14,538 nucleotides of DNA from Bacteroidales bacterium UBA3824 (GCA_002393195.1 DGIK01000130.1:1-14538); one strand, 5' to 3'; positions 7,070-14,508 are shown, counted from the stretch's first letter. Translations and numbers: made by a program. Notes: generated by a model not told the origin, from the letters alone.

Positions 7070-8260
7070 TCAGTTCTTTTTTGAAAGCATTTCAGTTGCG
7101 GTCATCATCAGCATCGGCATCGATGTAAACGTCTTAACCTCAGGCACAAGCAATTCGGTATTGTAGCACCGTTGTACATCTACCTGTTTGATGCCAGCGG
7201 CTACTTCGTTGATGTCCACGGAGGTAAAAACGCCGTTCCTTATCGAAGCCATGCGACCCGCTTTGCCGCTGAGAATCAATTCCATAGCGATATTGCTGTA
7301 TGCAATCGGCACCATCGAATCGGTAGCGTCGGGATAGCCGGAACGCACGAGATAGCCAAGGTTTTGCACGATGGTATCCACGCGCTTTCCATTGTTGAAT
7401 TTTGCGGATGCCTTGCGCAATTTTTGGGCGACGGTCTCCCCTATTCCGGCATGAGTGAAAGTCATTTCGTCCATGCCCTTGAACTTTGCGCCCTCCGAAA
7501 CAACTACCGTGGAAAATTTTCCGGGATTGTTGGCCCTGTCCATGACCATGAGCTCGGCGAGCTGGTTGATTCCAAACTCCGACTCCGGAATTACGCATCG
7601 GTCTGCCATGCCTGCAAGAGTGGGCATCATCGCCGTAAAACCAGCGTAACGTCCAAAAACCTCTATCACCAAAAACCTTTCATGGCTGCCCGCAGACGCG
7701 CTGAGAGTGTGTATGAGGCTGATTGTGCGTGTGATGCACGTGCTGAAACCTATGCAATAGTCGGTGCCATAAACGTCGCCGTCCATTGTTTTTGGGATTC
7801 CAATGACCTTAACTCCCTCATTATGAAGACGGACGGCATATTTTAGCGTGTCGTCGCCGCCGATGACAACCAAGTAATTGAGCTGAAGGAACTCAATGTT
7901 ACGGATGACCTCGGCTGTAAGGTCGTTGTCTTCGCGATTATAAATATCTTTGAGGTGCTCCGGCACGTCGTCGCGCTTGATGGACGACGGCTTGGTGCGT
8001 GAGGAGTGCAGGAACGACTCTTCGCTCAATATTGTTGAGTTGATAAGTTTTTTTGGGAACTCCTCGTAGCAATCGACATTGTCGGCGTTGCGGTCGCGTT
8101 TCATCTCCACGAGACCCGCCCAGCCGCGCTTGATGCCTATTACCTTAAAGCCCTCGTTGACAGCACGTTTGACGAGGCCACGTATAGCGGGATTGAGCCC
8201 CGGCACGTCGCCGCCGCCAGTCAAGATGCCGATTATTTTTTTGTTTTTAATTGGAATCAT
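7070..8260 (-). CDS. pfkA: 6-phosphofructokinase, probably pyrophosphate-dependent
   Basis: Phosphorylates fructose 6-phosphate to fructose 1,6-bisphosphate in glycolysis. Counting from MIPIKNKK (396 aa): GILTGGGDVPGLN (11-23) binds the phosphoryl donor; GGDDT (134-138) carries Asp137; PKTMDGD (156-162) carries Lys157, catalytic Asp160 and Asp162; SHERF...EVFGR (192-204) and the region around Arg306 bind sugar phosphate. In ATP-dependent enzymes the positions of Asp137 and Lys157 are both Gly (E. coli 104 and 124). Asp plus Lys is the accepted signature of PPi-dependent, reversible PFK (often named pfp). EVFGR has Phe where Met is usual. An in-frame ATG at 8332 would add 24 residues, but they are not part of the fold and lie upstream of a promoter-like box, so 8260 is preferred. 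It probably forms an operon with argS. Family very sure; PPi use inferred from the two residues. Confidence 0.93.
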   Translation of the reverse strand: MIPIKNKKIIGILTGGGDVPGLNPAIRGLVKRAVNEGFKVIGIKRGWAGLVEMKRDRNADNVDCYEEFPKKLINSTILSEESFLHSSRTKPSSIKRDDVPEHLKDIYNREDNDLTAEVIRNIEFLQLNYLVVIGGDDTLKYAVRLHNEGVKVIGIPKTMDGDVYGTDYCIGFSTCITRTISLIHTLSASAGSHERFLVIEVFGRYAGFTAMMPTLAGMADRCVIPESEFGINQLAELMVMDRANNPGKFSTVVVSEGAKFKGMDEMTFTHAGIGETVAQKLRKASAKFNNGKRVDTIVQNLGYLVRSGYPDATDSMVPIAYSNIAMELILSGKAGRMASIRNGVFTSVDINEVAAGIKQVDVQRCYNTELLVPEVKTFTSMPMLMMTATEMLSKKN

Positions 8261-8277
8261 CACTGTAAAATTTGGCG

Positions 8278-8311
8278 TAAAAATAGCAAAAATTTTTGAG
8301 AGCGCGACAAA
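8278..8311 (-). promoter_or_regulatory. Possible promoter of pfkA
   Basis: Minus-strand TATTTTTACGC (plus TAAAAATA at 8278-8285) resembles TAnnTTTG with A for G, the same variant as in front of aroC (TACCTTTACGC). A TTTG (plus CAAA, 8308-8311) is 22 bp away, slightly long. It would give a leader of roughly 10 nt before the ATG at 8260. Confidence 0.35.
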
Positions 8312-8351
8312 AAAATCAATATTTTTTTGCAAACGTCAATTGCATCAATTC

Positions 8352-9131
8352 TCAATAAAACATCTTCCCGTCATCCGTAAGCAGCGGCAGGATTTCGTCT
8401 TTGGGTATCAGCACCTCCACTTCGCCGTAATCGTAGGAAGCGATTTCGTGAAGTCCGTATGTAATCACCACGTTGCCGTCGCCGTCGATGTAGGGCACAA
8501 ACGAGCCGGGAAGTTTTATCAAAAACGAGCCGTCAACATCCTCCAAGGCATCTTTGTTGAGACAATCGGCAACATTTTTGCCATCCTCAATGCAAAGAGC
8601 CTCAGCCAAATGAGCCATAATGGTTACTCTAAGTCCCAATCTATCAGTGGAATCTATCATATCTTTGCCAAAAATCTTGCCGTCAGACTTGCGGAAAGTT
8701 GCGCCCACAGACTTATGTGCGCCATACCAAGTGCCGGCGGAATGATACACAAGACTCGTCAACGTCAGATACTTAGTAGTATCGCACAATAGATTGATTT
8801 CCAAAGAGTTTTCATAATTACCCTTGGCATCTTTGGGTGAATCGGGCTTGTCAAAAATTTTTTTGGCTACATTAGAGACATATTTTTGATAATTGTCGCC
8901 GTGGAGTTTGCCTTGCGAGTACGTAAGAATCCACTCGCGGACGGTCTTGGCGAGTTTTTTGTCGCCCTCCACGGGAAAATCTATCGACGCCACCGACGAA
9001 TACACATATTTGCCGTCGGACTCGCCAATGCTGTCCTTGAAATTCTTGAAAGTCAGTTCCTTAGAACCGCCCGAACAACACGCCGACAGCACGCATGCCG
9101 CCGCGCCTATCAGTATCAAAATCTTTTTCAT
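8352..9131 (-). CDS. DUF3298/RsiV-like lipoprotein
   Basis: A 259-residue protein counted from MKKILIL (9131); an ATG two codons earlier (9137) is equally possible. A lipoprotein signal ends at Cys18 (lipobox LSAC), followed by CSGGS, so the mature protein is probably tethered in the periplasm or outer membrane. The mature part looks like the DUF4163/DUF3298 pair known from RsiV and PdaC relatives: FPVEG (52-56), LTSLVYHSAGTWYGAHKS (124-141), T-FRKSDGKIFGKDMI, and near the end ITYGLHEIASYDYGEVEVLIP (about 223-243). Molecular function in Bacteroidetes is not established; in RsiV the related domain binds lysozyme. It has its own promoter and is divergent from aroC. pfkA follows 91 bp downstream on the same strand, but with a possible promoter of its own. 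Confidence 0.8.
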   Translation of the reverse strand: MKKILILIGAAACVLSACCSGGSKELTFKNFKDSIGESDGKYVYSSVASIDFPVEGDKKLAKTVREWILTYSQGKLHGDNYQKYVSNVAKKIFDKPDSPKDAKGNYENSLEINLLCDTTKYLTLTSLVYHSAGTWYGAHKSVGATFRKSDGKIFGKDMIDSTDRLGLRVTIMAHLAEALCIEDGKNVADCLNKDALEDVDGSFLIKLPGSFVPYIDGDGNVVITYGLHEIASYDYGEVEVLIPKDEILPLLTDDGKMFY

Positions 9132-9159
9132 AATCATTTTTTTTGGGTTGATAACAATG

Positions 9160-9191
9160 CAAATTTAAATCTTTTTTTGCCGACAATCAAA
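9160..9191 (-). promoter_or_regulatory. Promoter of the DUF3298-like lipoprotein gene
   Basis: On the minus strand TTTG (plus CAAA, 9188-9191), 20 bp, TAAATTTG (plus CAAATTTA, 9160-9167) is an exact Bacteroidetes promoter match. Transcription would start near 9154, about 20 nt before the ATG. Confidence 0.7.
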
Positions 9192-9200
9192 ATTATTTTG
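9188..9200. promoter_or_regulatory. 13-bp palindrome shared by two divergent -33 elements
   Basis: CAAAATTATTTTG is a perfect dyad around one central base. CAAA (9188-9191) is the -33 of the leftward lipoprotein promoter and TTTG (9197-9200) is the -33 of the rightward aroC promoter. The layout is the same as at 1222-1234. Confidence 0.5.
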
Positions 9201-9227
9201 CCACCCGACAAAAAAACCTTACCTTTA
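9197..9227 (+). promoter_or_regulatory. Promoter of aroC
   Basis: TTTG (9197-9200), 19 bp, TACCTTTA (9220-9227) matches the Bacteroidetes pattern except for A instead of the final G. The expected transcript start near 9233 gives a leader of about 20 nt before the ATG at 9252. Confidence 0.55.
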
Positions 9228-9251
9228 CGCTGCAAAATTTTCAAGTATCAA

Positions 9252-10241
9252 ATGAACACAATAGGCACAATTTTCAAGACAAGCATATTTGGCGAAAGCC
9301 ACGGCAACGGCATAGGTGTAGTTATGGACGGCGTACCGGCAGGCATACAGCTCACCGCCGACGATTTCATCGCCGACCTCTCGCGCCGCAAAGCCGGAGC
9401 AAAAGGCACTACGCCGCGCAAGGAGGACGACCTGCCGGAGATTTTGTCGGGCGTTTTCAATGGCAAGACCACGGGCGCACCATTGGCGGTTCTTTTCCGC
9501 AACGGCAACACCAAGAGCAAGGATTATTCTCAACTTTTTGACCATCCGAGACCCGGACACGCCGATTTTGTGGCGCGTGTCAAGTATGGAGGGTTCAATG
9601 ATTACACCGGCGGCGGACACTTCTCGGGACGCATCACGCTCGGTCTCGTGGCGGCAGGCGTAGTCGCCAAAAAAATCCTCTCCCCCACCTCAATCAACGC
9701 CAAAATCCTCGAAATCGGCGGCTCGACAGACTTTGACGCAGCCATCGAAAAGGCTCAAAATCAAAAGGATTCAATAGGCGGCATCGTGGAATGTGTAGTC
9801 AATGGATTGCCCGTCGGACTGGGCGAACCATTTTTTGGCAGCGTTGAATCCGAAATAAGCCGCGCAGTTTTTTCAATACCGGCAATCAAGGGCATTGAGT
9901 TTGGGGCGGGTTTTGCGGTTGCAAAAATGACCGGCAGCACCTGCAACGACAATATTATCGACGCCGACGGACGCACCGCCACCAACAACAACGGCGGCAT
10001 CAACGGCGGCATTTCCAACGGCAACGACATCGTTTTCCGCGTCGCCGTGAAGCCCACACCCTCGATTTCGTTGCCACAGGACACTTATAATATAAAGGAC
10101 GGCAAGGTGGAGCCGTTGACGATTGTAGGCCGCCACGACCTGTGCATTGCTCTCCGCGTGCCGGTGGTTTTGGAAGCCGCAACCGCAATCGCCCTCGCCG
10201 ACCTCAGCCTTGTCGCACAAAAATCACCTCGAATTTTTTAA
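9252..10241 (+). CDS. aroC: Chorismate synthase
   Basis: Converts 5-enolpyruvylshikimate 3-phosphate to chorismate, the last shikimate-pathway step, using reduced FMN. It is 329 aa, somewhat shorter than the usual 350-365. Seen: N-terminal TIFKTSIFGESHG with invariant His17; RRK-G (45-49); RPGHAD with the second catalytic His103; GGGHFSGRITLGLVAAG (120-136) in place of the more usual GGRxSARET; NNNGGINGGISNG (245-257); KPTPSI (267-272); and GRHDLC (293-298). The frame stays open upstream to 8886, but MNTIGTIFKT at 9252 is the conserved N-terminus and lies just after a promoter, so the longer version is rejected. lpxH follows after 41 bp on the same strand, probably one operon. Confidence 0.95.
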   Translation: MNTIGTIFKTSIFGESHGNGIGVVMDGVPAGIQLTADDFIADLSRRKAGAKGTTPRKEDDLPEILSGVFNGKTTGAPLAVLFRNGNTKSKDYSQLFDHPRPGHADFVARVKYGGFNDYTGGGHFSGRITLGLVAAGVVAKKILSPTSINAKILEIGGSTDFDAAIEKAQNQKDSIGGIVECVVNGLPVGLGEPFFGSVESEISRAVFSIPAIKGIEFGAGFAVAKMTGSTCNDNIIDADGRTATNNNGGINGGISNGNDIVFRVAVKPTPSISLPQDTYNIKDGKVEPLTIVGRHDLCIALRVPVVLEAATAIALADLSLVAQKSPRIF

Positions 10242-10253
10242 CGATAATTAGAC

Positions 10254-10273
10254 ACACATTATAACACATTATA
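10254..10273. repeat. 10-bp tandem duplication
   Basis: ACACATTATA occurs twice in perfect tandem (10254-10263, 10264-10273) in the 41-bp gap between aroC and lpxH, just upstream of the lpxH start. No promoter box is seen in it; it may be simple slippage. Confidence 0.6.
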
Positions 10274-10282
10274 ATATAATTT

Positions 10283-11020
10283 ATGAAAACTTACTTCGCC
10301 TCCGATTTTCACCTCGGCGCACCCGACAAGGAGATTTCTTTGGAACGGGAACGCCGCATAATCCGTTGGCTCGATTTCATAAAAGCCGATGCGGAGGCGT
10401 TGTACCTTTTGGGCGACATTTTTGATTTTTGGTACGAATGGAACAACGTGATTCCCAAGGGTTTTTACCGATTTTTCAATAAGTTGGCGGAACTCACCGA
10501 GGCTGGCGTCAAGATTTATTATTTCACCGGCAATCACGATGTTTGGCAGTATCATTACCTGAAAGATGAATTTGGCATCGAGGTCTATGACAAGCCGCGC
10601 CTGTGCGAAATCCACGGCAAACGCATCTACATGGGACACGGCGACGGTCTCGGCAGCGGCAGCAAGGGTTACGCCTTCATCAAATGGGTCTTCACAAACA
10701 AGGTAACGCAATTATTGTACACAAACTTTTTCCACCCGAATTTTGCGATGTGGATAGGCTTTAAATGGAGCGCGTCGCGTCATCAATACACCCGCAAGAC
10801 GTTGCCCTTCCAAGGCGAAAGGGAACACATTATCAAGTACATCCGCAGCATCGCCCCTCAAGAAAAAGCCGACTGTTACATCTTCGGACACCGACACATC
10901 GACGTAGAGCACGACCTCGGCTCCGGCAAAAAATACATCAACACCGGCGCATGGTACCACAAGTCGCCGTATGCAGTGATGGAGGAGGATGGAGAAGTGA
11001 GGTTGAAGGAGTTTGTGTGA
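10283..11020 (+). CDS. lpxH: UDP-2,3-diacylglucosamine hydrolase (LpxH-like)
   Basis: A 245-residue calcineurin-type metallophosphoesterase. LpxH cleaves UDP-2,3-diacylglucosamine to lipid X and UMP, a step of lipid A synthesis at the inner face of the cytoplasmic membrane. Metal-ligand motifs are complete and in order: DFH (Asp8, His10), GDIFDFW (Asp45), GNHD (83-86), GHGDG (His119) and GHRH (202-205). The region 130-180, rich in aromatics and basics (FIKWVFTNKVTQLLY...FKWSASRHQYTRK), fits the helical lipid-binding cap of LpxH. The length is typical. The gene is 41 bp downstream of aroC, with no separate promoter recognised. Other metallophosphoesterases share the motifs, so the substrate is inferred from length, cap and the Gram-negative context. 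Confidence 0.88.
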   Translation: MKTYFASDFHLGAPDKEISLERERRIIRWLDFIKADAEALYLLGDIFDFWYEWNNVIPKGFYRFFNKLAELTEAGVKIYYFTGNHDVWQYHYLKDEFGIEVYDKPRLCEIHGKRIYMGHGDGLGSGSKGYAFIKWVFTNKVTQLLYTNFFHPNFAMWIGFKWSASRHQYTRKTLPFQGEREHIIKYIRSIAPQEKADCYIFGHRHIDVEHDLGSGKKYINTGAWYHKSPYAVMEEDGEVRLKEFV

Positions 11021-11067
11021 GAAAAAATTAATTTCTACGATGTAAAGTTTTCTATGAAAAAATGCCC

Positions 11068-11115
11068 TTTATTCCGAAATCAACGCCCAAAAAATGCTGT
11101 TCATTTCGGAATAAA
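11068..11115. terminator. 13-bp perfect inverted repeat downstream of lpxH
   Basis: TTTATTCCGAAAT (11068-11080) and ATTTCGGAATAAA (11103-11115) are perfect complements around a 22-nt loop. A T-run follows six bases later (11122-11126). It probably ends lpxH transcription, but the spacing to the T-run and the large loop make it a weak intrinsic terminator. Confidence 0.45.
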
Positions 11116-11145
11116 ACGAGGTTTTTGCAACCAATCCTCCTCCCC

Positions 11146-11192
11146 AAAAAATCAGAAGGGGCGTTCCACCATTCGACGGAAACATCCCCTTC
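11146..11192 (-). terminator. Intrinsic terminator of asnB
   Basis: GAAGGGG (11155-11161) pairs with CCCCTTC (11186-11192), with an inner TTCC (11164-11167)/GGAA (11178-11181) stem. Read on the minus strand the hairpin is followed closely by six T (plus A-run 11146-11151). It lies about 30 nt after the asnB stop codon. Confidence 0.6.
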
Positions 11193-11222
11193 CTTTCTAC
11201 GCCTGCTATACAAAAAACAAAC

Positions 11223-12893
11223 TTATTTCAAATAACTCTGGTTGTGGACATTCTTGACGGCGCGACCAGAGGGGTCGTTGAGATTCTTGAACGAGGCATC
11301 CCACGCCAACGCCTCTGCCGTGGAGCAAGCCACCGATGGTACTGACGGCACCGTCAACGCCGCCGACCTACTCGGAAAATGCTCCTCGAATATCGAGCGG
11401 TAATAATATTCTTCCTTGTTCATCGGGGTATTGATTGGGAAACGCTCTTTGGCTGTTGACATCATCTCGTCCGTAACGGCCTCTGAGGTAATGCGTTTGA
11501 GCGAATCAATCCAACTGTAGCCCACGCCGTCGGAGAATTGCTCCTTCTGCCGCCAACATACTTCAGCCGGAAGCATATCCTCAAACGCCTTGCGGAGAAT
11601 GTGCTTTTCGATTTTGCCATTGCCAGCCATCTTGTCCTGCGGATTGAGCGACATCGCAACATCGAGAAATTCCTTGTCCAAAAACGGCACGCGACCTTCC
11701 ACGCCCCATGCGGAGAGCGACTTATTGGCGCGGAGACAGTCATAGAGGTAGAGTTTGGAAAGTTTGCGGACAGTCTCCTCGTGAAACGCGCGGGCGTCAG
11801 GGGCTTTGTGGAAATACAAATAGCCGCCAAAAATCTCGTCAGCACCCTCGCCCGACAATACCATCTTGATGCCCATGCTCTTGATAACACGTGCCAAAAG
11901 GTACATCGGCGTACTTGCGCGTACAGTGGTAACGTCGTATGTCTCAATGTAATAGATAACATCACGAATGGCATCGAGACCTTCCTGAACGGTGTAATTG
12001 ATTTCGTGATGGACAGTGCCGATGTAATCAGCAACCTTGCGGGCGGCGGCGAGGTCGGGCGCACCTTTCAAGCCGACGGCAAACGAGTGCAACTGCGGCC
12101 ACCAAGCCTGTTGAGTGCTGTCGGTCTCCACGCGCATTGCGGAATATTTTTTGGCAATTGCCGAAATAATCGAACTATCCAAACCGCCCGACAGCAACAC
12201 GCCATACGGCACGTCTGACATCAATTGACGCTTAACAGCCAATTCCAACGCCTCGCGGATGTCGCTGCCGGTGAGTTTGGAATCCTTAACTGCCTCATAA
12301 TCCTTCCAATCGCGGGTGTACCAACGGGTCATTTTGCCGGTTTTGGACGAATAATAATGACCGGGCAGGAACACCTCGTAATCGGTGCAGAAGCCTTCCA
12401 ACGCCTTCAACTCGGAAGCAACGCAAAGGTTGCCGTCGGCGTCGTGTCCGATGTAGAGCGGAATCACGCCAATCGGATCGCGGGCGATGAGATACTCGTC
12501 GTGCTCCTCGTCATAGAGCGCAAAGGCAAAAATGCCCGACAAATCCTCCAAAAAGTTGATGCCCTTGTCGCGGTACAACGCCAAAATCACCTCGCAATCG
12601 CTGCCGGTGAGAAAGTCGTATTTGCCCTCGTAACGCTCGCGGATTTGGCGGTGATTGTAGATTTCGCCATTGACAGCAAGAATCACTTTTCCGTCGGCGG
12701 TTTTCAGCGGCTGACTTCCCGACTTAGGATCTACAATCGACAGCCTCTCGTGCGCCAAAATCGCCGTCTTGCCAACATAAATGCCCGACCAATCGGGTCC
12801 ACGGTGACGGATTTTGCCGGACTGCTCCAACGCACGGCGGCGCAAACACTCCGGCTCTGACTGTATGTCAAATATGCCTACTATTCCACACAT
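11223..12893 (-). CDS. asnB: Asparagine synthase (glutamine-hydrolysing)
   Basis: Makes asparagine from aspartate, ATP and the ammonia released from glutamine. It is full length (556 aa; E. coli AsnB is similar). N-terminal class II glutaminase domain: catalytic Cys2 (MCGIVGIFDI), Arg49 in AHERLSI, NGEIYN (75-80) and GSD (97-99) for glutamine binding. C-terminal synthetase domain: PP-loop SGGLDSS (235-241) and LSGEGADEIFGGY for ATP and beta-aspartyl-AMP, then GRVPFLD. The start is fixed because Cys2 must follow the initiator Met. gltD lies 119 bp upstream on the same strand, so the two glutamine/glutamate-metabolism genes may be co-expressed, although an 87-bp palindromic element separates them. 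A 20-bp motif just upstream of this gene recurs upstream of gltD. Confidence 0.96.
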   Translation of the reverse strand: MCGIVGIFDIQSEPECLRRRALEQSGKIRHRGPDWSGIYVGKTAILAHERLSIVDPKSGSQPLKTADGKVILAVNGEIYNHRQIRERYEGKYDFLTGSDCEVILALYRDKGINFLEDLSGIFAFALYDEEHDEYLIARDPIGVIPLYIGHDADGNLCVASELKALEGFCTDYEVFLPGHYYSSKTGKMTRWYTRDWKDYEAVKDSKLTGSDIREALELAVKRQLMSDVPYGVLLSGGLDSSIISAIAKKYSAMRVETDSTQQAWWPQLHSFAVGLKGAPDLAAARKVADYIGTVHHEINYTVQEGLDAIRDVIYYIETYDVTTVRASTPMYLLARVIKSMGIKMVLSGEGADEIFGGYLYFHKAPDARAFHEETVRKLSKLYLYDCLRANKSLSAWGVEGRVPFLDKEFLDVAMSLNPQDKMAGNGKIEKHILRKAFEDMLPAEVCWRQKEQFSDGVGYSWIDSLKRITSEAVTDEMMSTAKERFPINTPMNKEEYYYRSIFEEHFPSRSAALTVPSVPSVACSTAEALAWDASFKNLNDPSGRAVKNVHNQSYLK

Positions 12894-12912
12894 AATATTT
12901 TAGTTTTTCTTT

Positions 12913-12932
12913 AACACCGAATTAAACGAATA
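12913..12932. repeat. 20-bp motif upstream of asnB, copy 1
   Basis: AACACCGAATTAAACGAATA, preceded by a T-rich stretch, lies 20 bp upstream of the asnB start codon. A copy with one mismatch lies 28 bp upstream of gltD (14378-14397). Confidence 0.6.
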
Positions 12933-13001
12933 CCATCCATTCGGTAGAGACGCAAAATTTTGCGTCTCTACAATCGAATCAAACGAATAATTAATTCGGT
13001 G
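12915..13001. repeat. 87-bp MITE/REP-like palindromic element between gltD and asnB
   Basis: Ends are an 11-bp perfect inverted repeat, CACCGAATTAA (12915-12925) and TTAATTCGGTG (12991-13001). At the centre is a 28-bp perfect palindrome (12944-12971; half-site GTAGAGACGCAAAA). Next to it, ATTCG (12939-12943) and CGAAT (12975-12979) partly extend the dyad. AACGAATA occurs twice inside in direct orientation (12925-12932, 12982-12989). There is no reading frame and no clear target-site duplication. The form is that of a small non-autonomous or REP-like repeat. From memory, GTAGAGACGC...GCGTCTCTAC palindromes recur between genes in Bacteroidetes and some other bacteria; this was not checked. Confidence 0.6.
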
Positions 13002-13012
13002 CTAAAAATCAA

Positions 13013-14350
13013 TTATTTAATCTTGTTACTAATTTCTTCCGCGATTTTGCGTCCCGAGGCGATTGCCCTTACTACGAGGGATGCGCCCGACGCGGCGTCG
13101 CCACAGACGAAAACGTTGTCGGCGAATTGCGGATGTTGCGGCTTCAAGAATCCCATCGCGAGCAACGCCATATCGCACTCGATGACTTCCTTTTTGCCAG
13201 TGGGTTTCATAATCGGGCGACCGCCTTCGGGGTTTGGCTCCCAAATTACTTCCTCCACTTCCGCGCCAGTCAATACGCCGTCCTTGCCGACGAACTTGTT
13301 GGTATTCAATAGCCAACGACGTTCGCAACCTTCCTCGTGTGCGTAAGAAGTTTTGAGGATTTGCGGCCAATAGGGCCAAGGCGTCGCGGGGTTGCTGCCC
13401 TCTGGCGGTTTGGGCATGATTTCGATTTGCACAACTGATTTGCAGCCCTGACGATGCGCAGTGCCAATGCAATCGCTGCCGGTGTCGCCGCCGCCAATTA
13501 CAAGCACTTTTTTGCCCTTGGCATTTACGAGGTCTTTCTTGTCGAAATTTTCGCCCATCAAAATCCTCGTCTGCTGCGACAACATCTCCAATGCAAGATA
13601 AACGCCTTTCAATTCGCGTCCCTCTACATTCAAATCCCTTGCCTGCGGAGTGCCGGTAGCCACGACGTATGCATCGTATCCAGCGGGGAGATTGTTGACA
13701 TCAACATTCTGATTATAAACGAAATTGATGCCCTCCTGCTCCATCAACGCGATGCGGCGGTCGATTACATTTTTGGCGAGTTTGAAATTTGGGATGCCAA
13801 ACCTCAACAATCCGCCCGCCGCCTCGTTTTTTTCATAGACAGTAACGTCAAAACCCTTCTTGTTCAATTGGTTGGCGGCAGAAAGACCCGCCGGACCAGA
13901 ACCAATTACAAGCACTTTCTTGCCGTTGCGTGCATAAGTCAGCGGCGTGATGTAACTCTCCAAAAACGCGCGCTCGATGATTGCGCACTCATTTTCGCGG
14001 CAAGTTACAGATTCGGAAATTGTGAGATTCAAGACGCACGATTTTTCACACAGAGCCGGGCAAACCCTGCCCGTAAACTCCGGAAAATCGTTGGTCTTGC
14101 TGAGGAGTTTGTACGCCAACTCCCAATCGCCCTTGTAGAGCGCGTCGTTCCATTCGGGCTGTTTGTTGCCGAGGGGACAAGCCCAATGGCAAAACGGTAC
14201 GCCGCAATCCATACAGCGGGATGCCTGTTGCTGACGGTCTTTTGTATTTAAAGTCTGTTCCATCTCCGAAAAATCGTGGACACGCTCGCTCACAGGTCTG
14301 TGTCCCGCCTCCTTCCTCGGAATGGTCAAAAATGCTCTCGGATTTCCCAT
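13013..14350 (-). CDS. gltD: Glutamate synthase (NADPH) small subunit
   Basis: Flavoprotein that passes electrons from NADPH through FAD and Fe-S clusters to the large subunit GltB, which makes glutamate from glutamine and 2-oxoglutarate. It is 445 aa. N-terminal Fe-S domain: CMDCGVPFCHWAC (Cys46, 49, 54, 58) and CPALCEKSC (Cys97, 101, 105). FAD motif GSGPAG (150-155); NADPH motif GGGDTGSD (286-293); C-terminal FAD contact FVCGDAASGASLVVRAIASGR (414-434). The typical N-terminus (MGNPRAFLTIPR) supports the start. The stretch between LLAMGF (396-401) and FVCGDAA is about 25-30 residues shorter than in the usual GltD, from memory. GltB is not in the window, and the 188 bp upstream are non-coding, so it is not directly preceded by gltB. 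Related GltD-like subunits serve other enzymes, but the sequence is close to true GltD. Confidence 0.92.
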   Translation of the reverse strand: MGNPRAFLTIPRKEAGHRPVSERVHDFSEMEQTLNTKDRQQQASRCMDCGVPFCHWACPLGNKQPEWNDALYKGDWELAYKLLSKTNDFPEFTGRVCPALCEKSCVLNLTISESVTCRENECAIIERAFLESYITPLTYARNGKKVLVIGSGPAGLSAANQLNKKGFDVTVYEKNEAAGGLLRFGIPNFKLAKNVIDRRIALMEQEGINFVYNQNVDVNNLPAGYDAYVVATGTPQARDLNVEGRELKGVYLALEMLSQQTRILMGENFDKKDLVNAKGKKVLVIGGGDTGSDCIGTAHRQGCKSVVQIEIMPKPPEGSNPATPWPYWPQILKTSYAHEEGCERRWLLNTNKFVGKDGVLTGAEVEEVIWEPNPEGGRPIMKPTGKKEVIECDMALLAMGFLKPQHPQFADNVFVCGDAASGASLVVRAIASGRKIAEEISNKIK

Positions 14351-14377
14351 TTTTGTTTCAATATTTTGTATTTTTCT

Positions 14378-14397
14378 AACACCGAATTAAACAAATA
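14378..14397. repeat. 20-bp motif upstream of gltD, copy 2
   Basis: AACACCGAATTAAACAAATA differs by one base from the copy upstream of asnB (12913-12932). Both follow a T-rich tract. An inverted partial copy (12991-13001) lies just after the gltD stop codon. Confidence 0.6.
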
Positions 14398-14500
14398 AAA
14401 CGAAAAGCCTTATTTAACGCATAAATAAAATTTACAAGCAAATTTTATTTTACAAATTGAACGAATAAAGTTTCATTTAATTTCGGAAATTAATATTCGT

Positions 14501-14508
14501 TACATTTG
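14501..14508 (+). promoter_or_regulatory. Rightward -7 box for a gene beyond the window
   Basis: TACATTTG matches TAnnTTTG. No clear TTTG lies 19-21 bp upstream. If it is real, transcription starts near 14514 and the gene begins after the right edge, divergent from gltD. Confidence 0.4.

Noticed and set aside
8261..8332. Longer start for pfkA (24 extra residues)
   Set aside because: The extra residues precede the first beta strand of the fold and lie over the likely promoter; ATG 8260 fits the family start.
8886..9251. Open frame extending aroC upstream by 122 codons
   Set aside because: It overlaps the divergent lipoprotein gene and both promoters, and the conserved chorismate synthase N-terminus begins at 9252.
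9960..10030. Repetitive AACGGCGGC-type stretch in aroC
   Set aside because: It encodes the conserved NNNGGINGGISNG of chorismate synthase, so it is coding constraint and not a DNA repeat of its own.
11054..11257. 67-codon forward frame in the lpxH-asnB gap
   Set aside because: It is made of the two terminator-like inverted repeats and runs into the 3' end of asnB on the other strand; no protein-like features.
12944..12971. 28-bp palindrome read as the gltD terminator
   Set aside because: No T-run follows it on the minus strand; its T-run is in the centre of the dyad, and the outer inverted repeats suggest a repeat element instead.
13454..14251. 265-codon forward frame opposite gltD
   Set aside because: It is antisense to the strongly conserved gltD and has no recognisable motifs; a shadow of codon bias.
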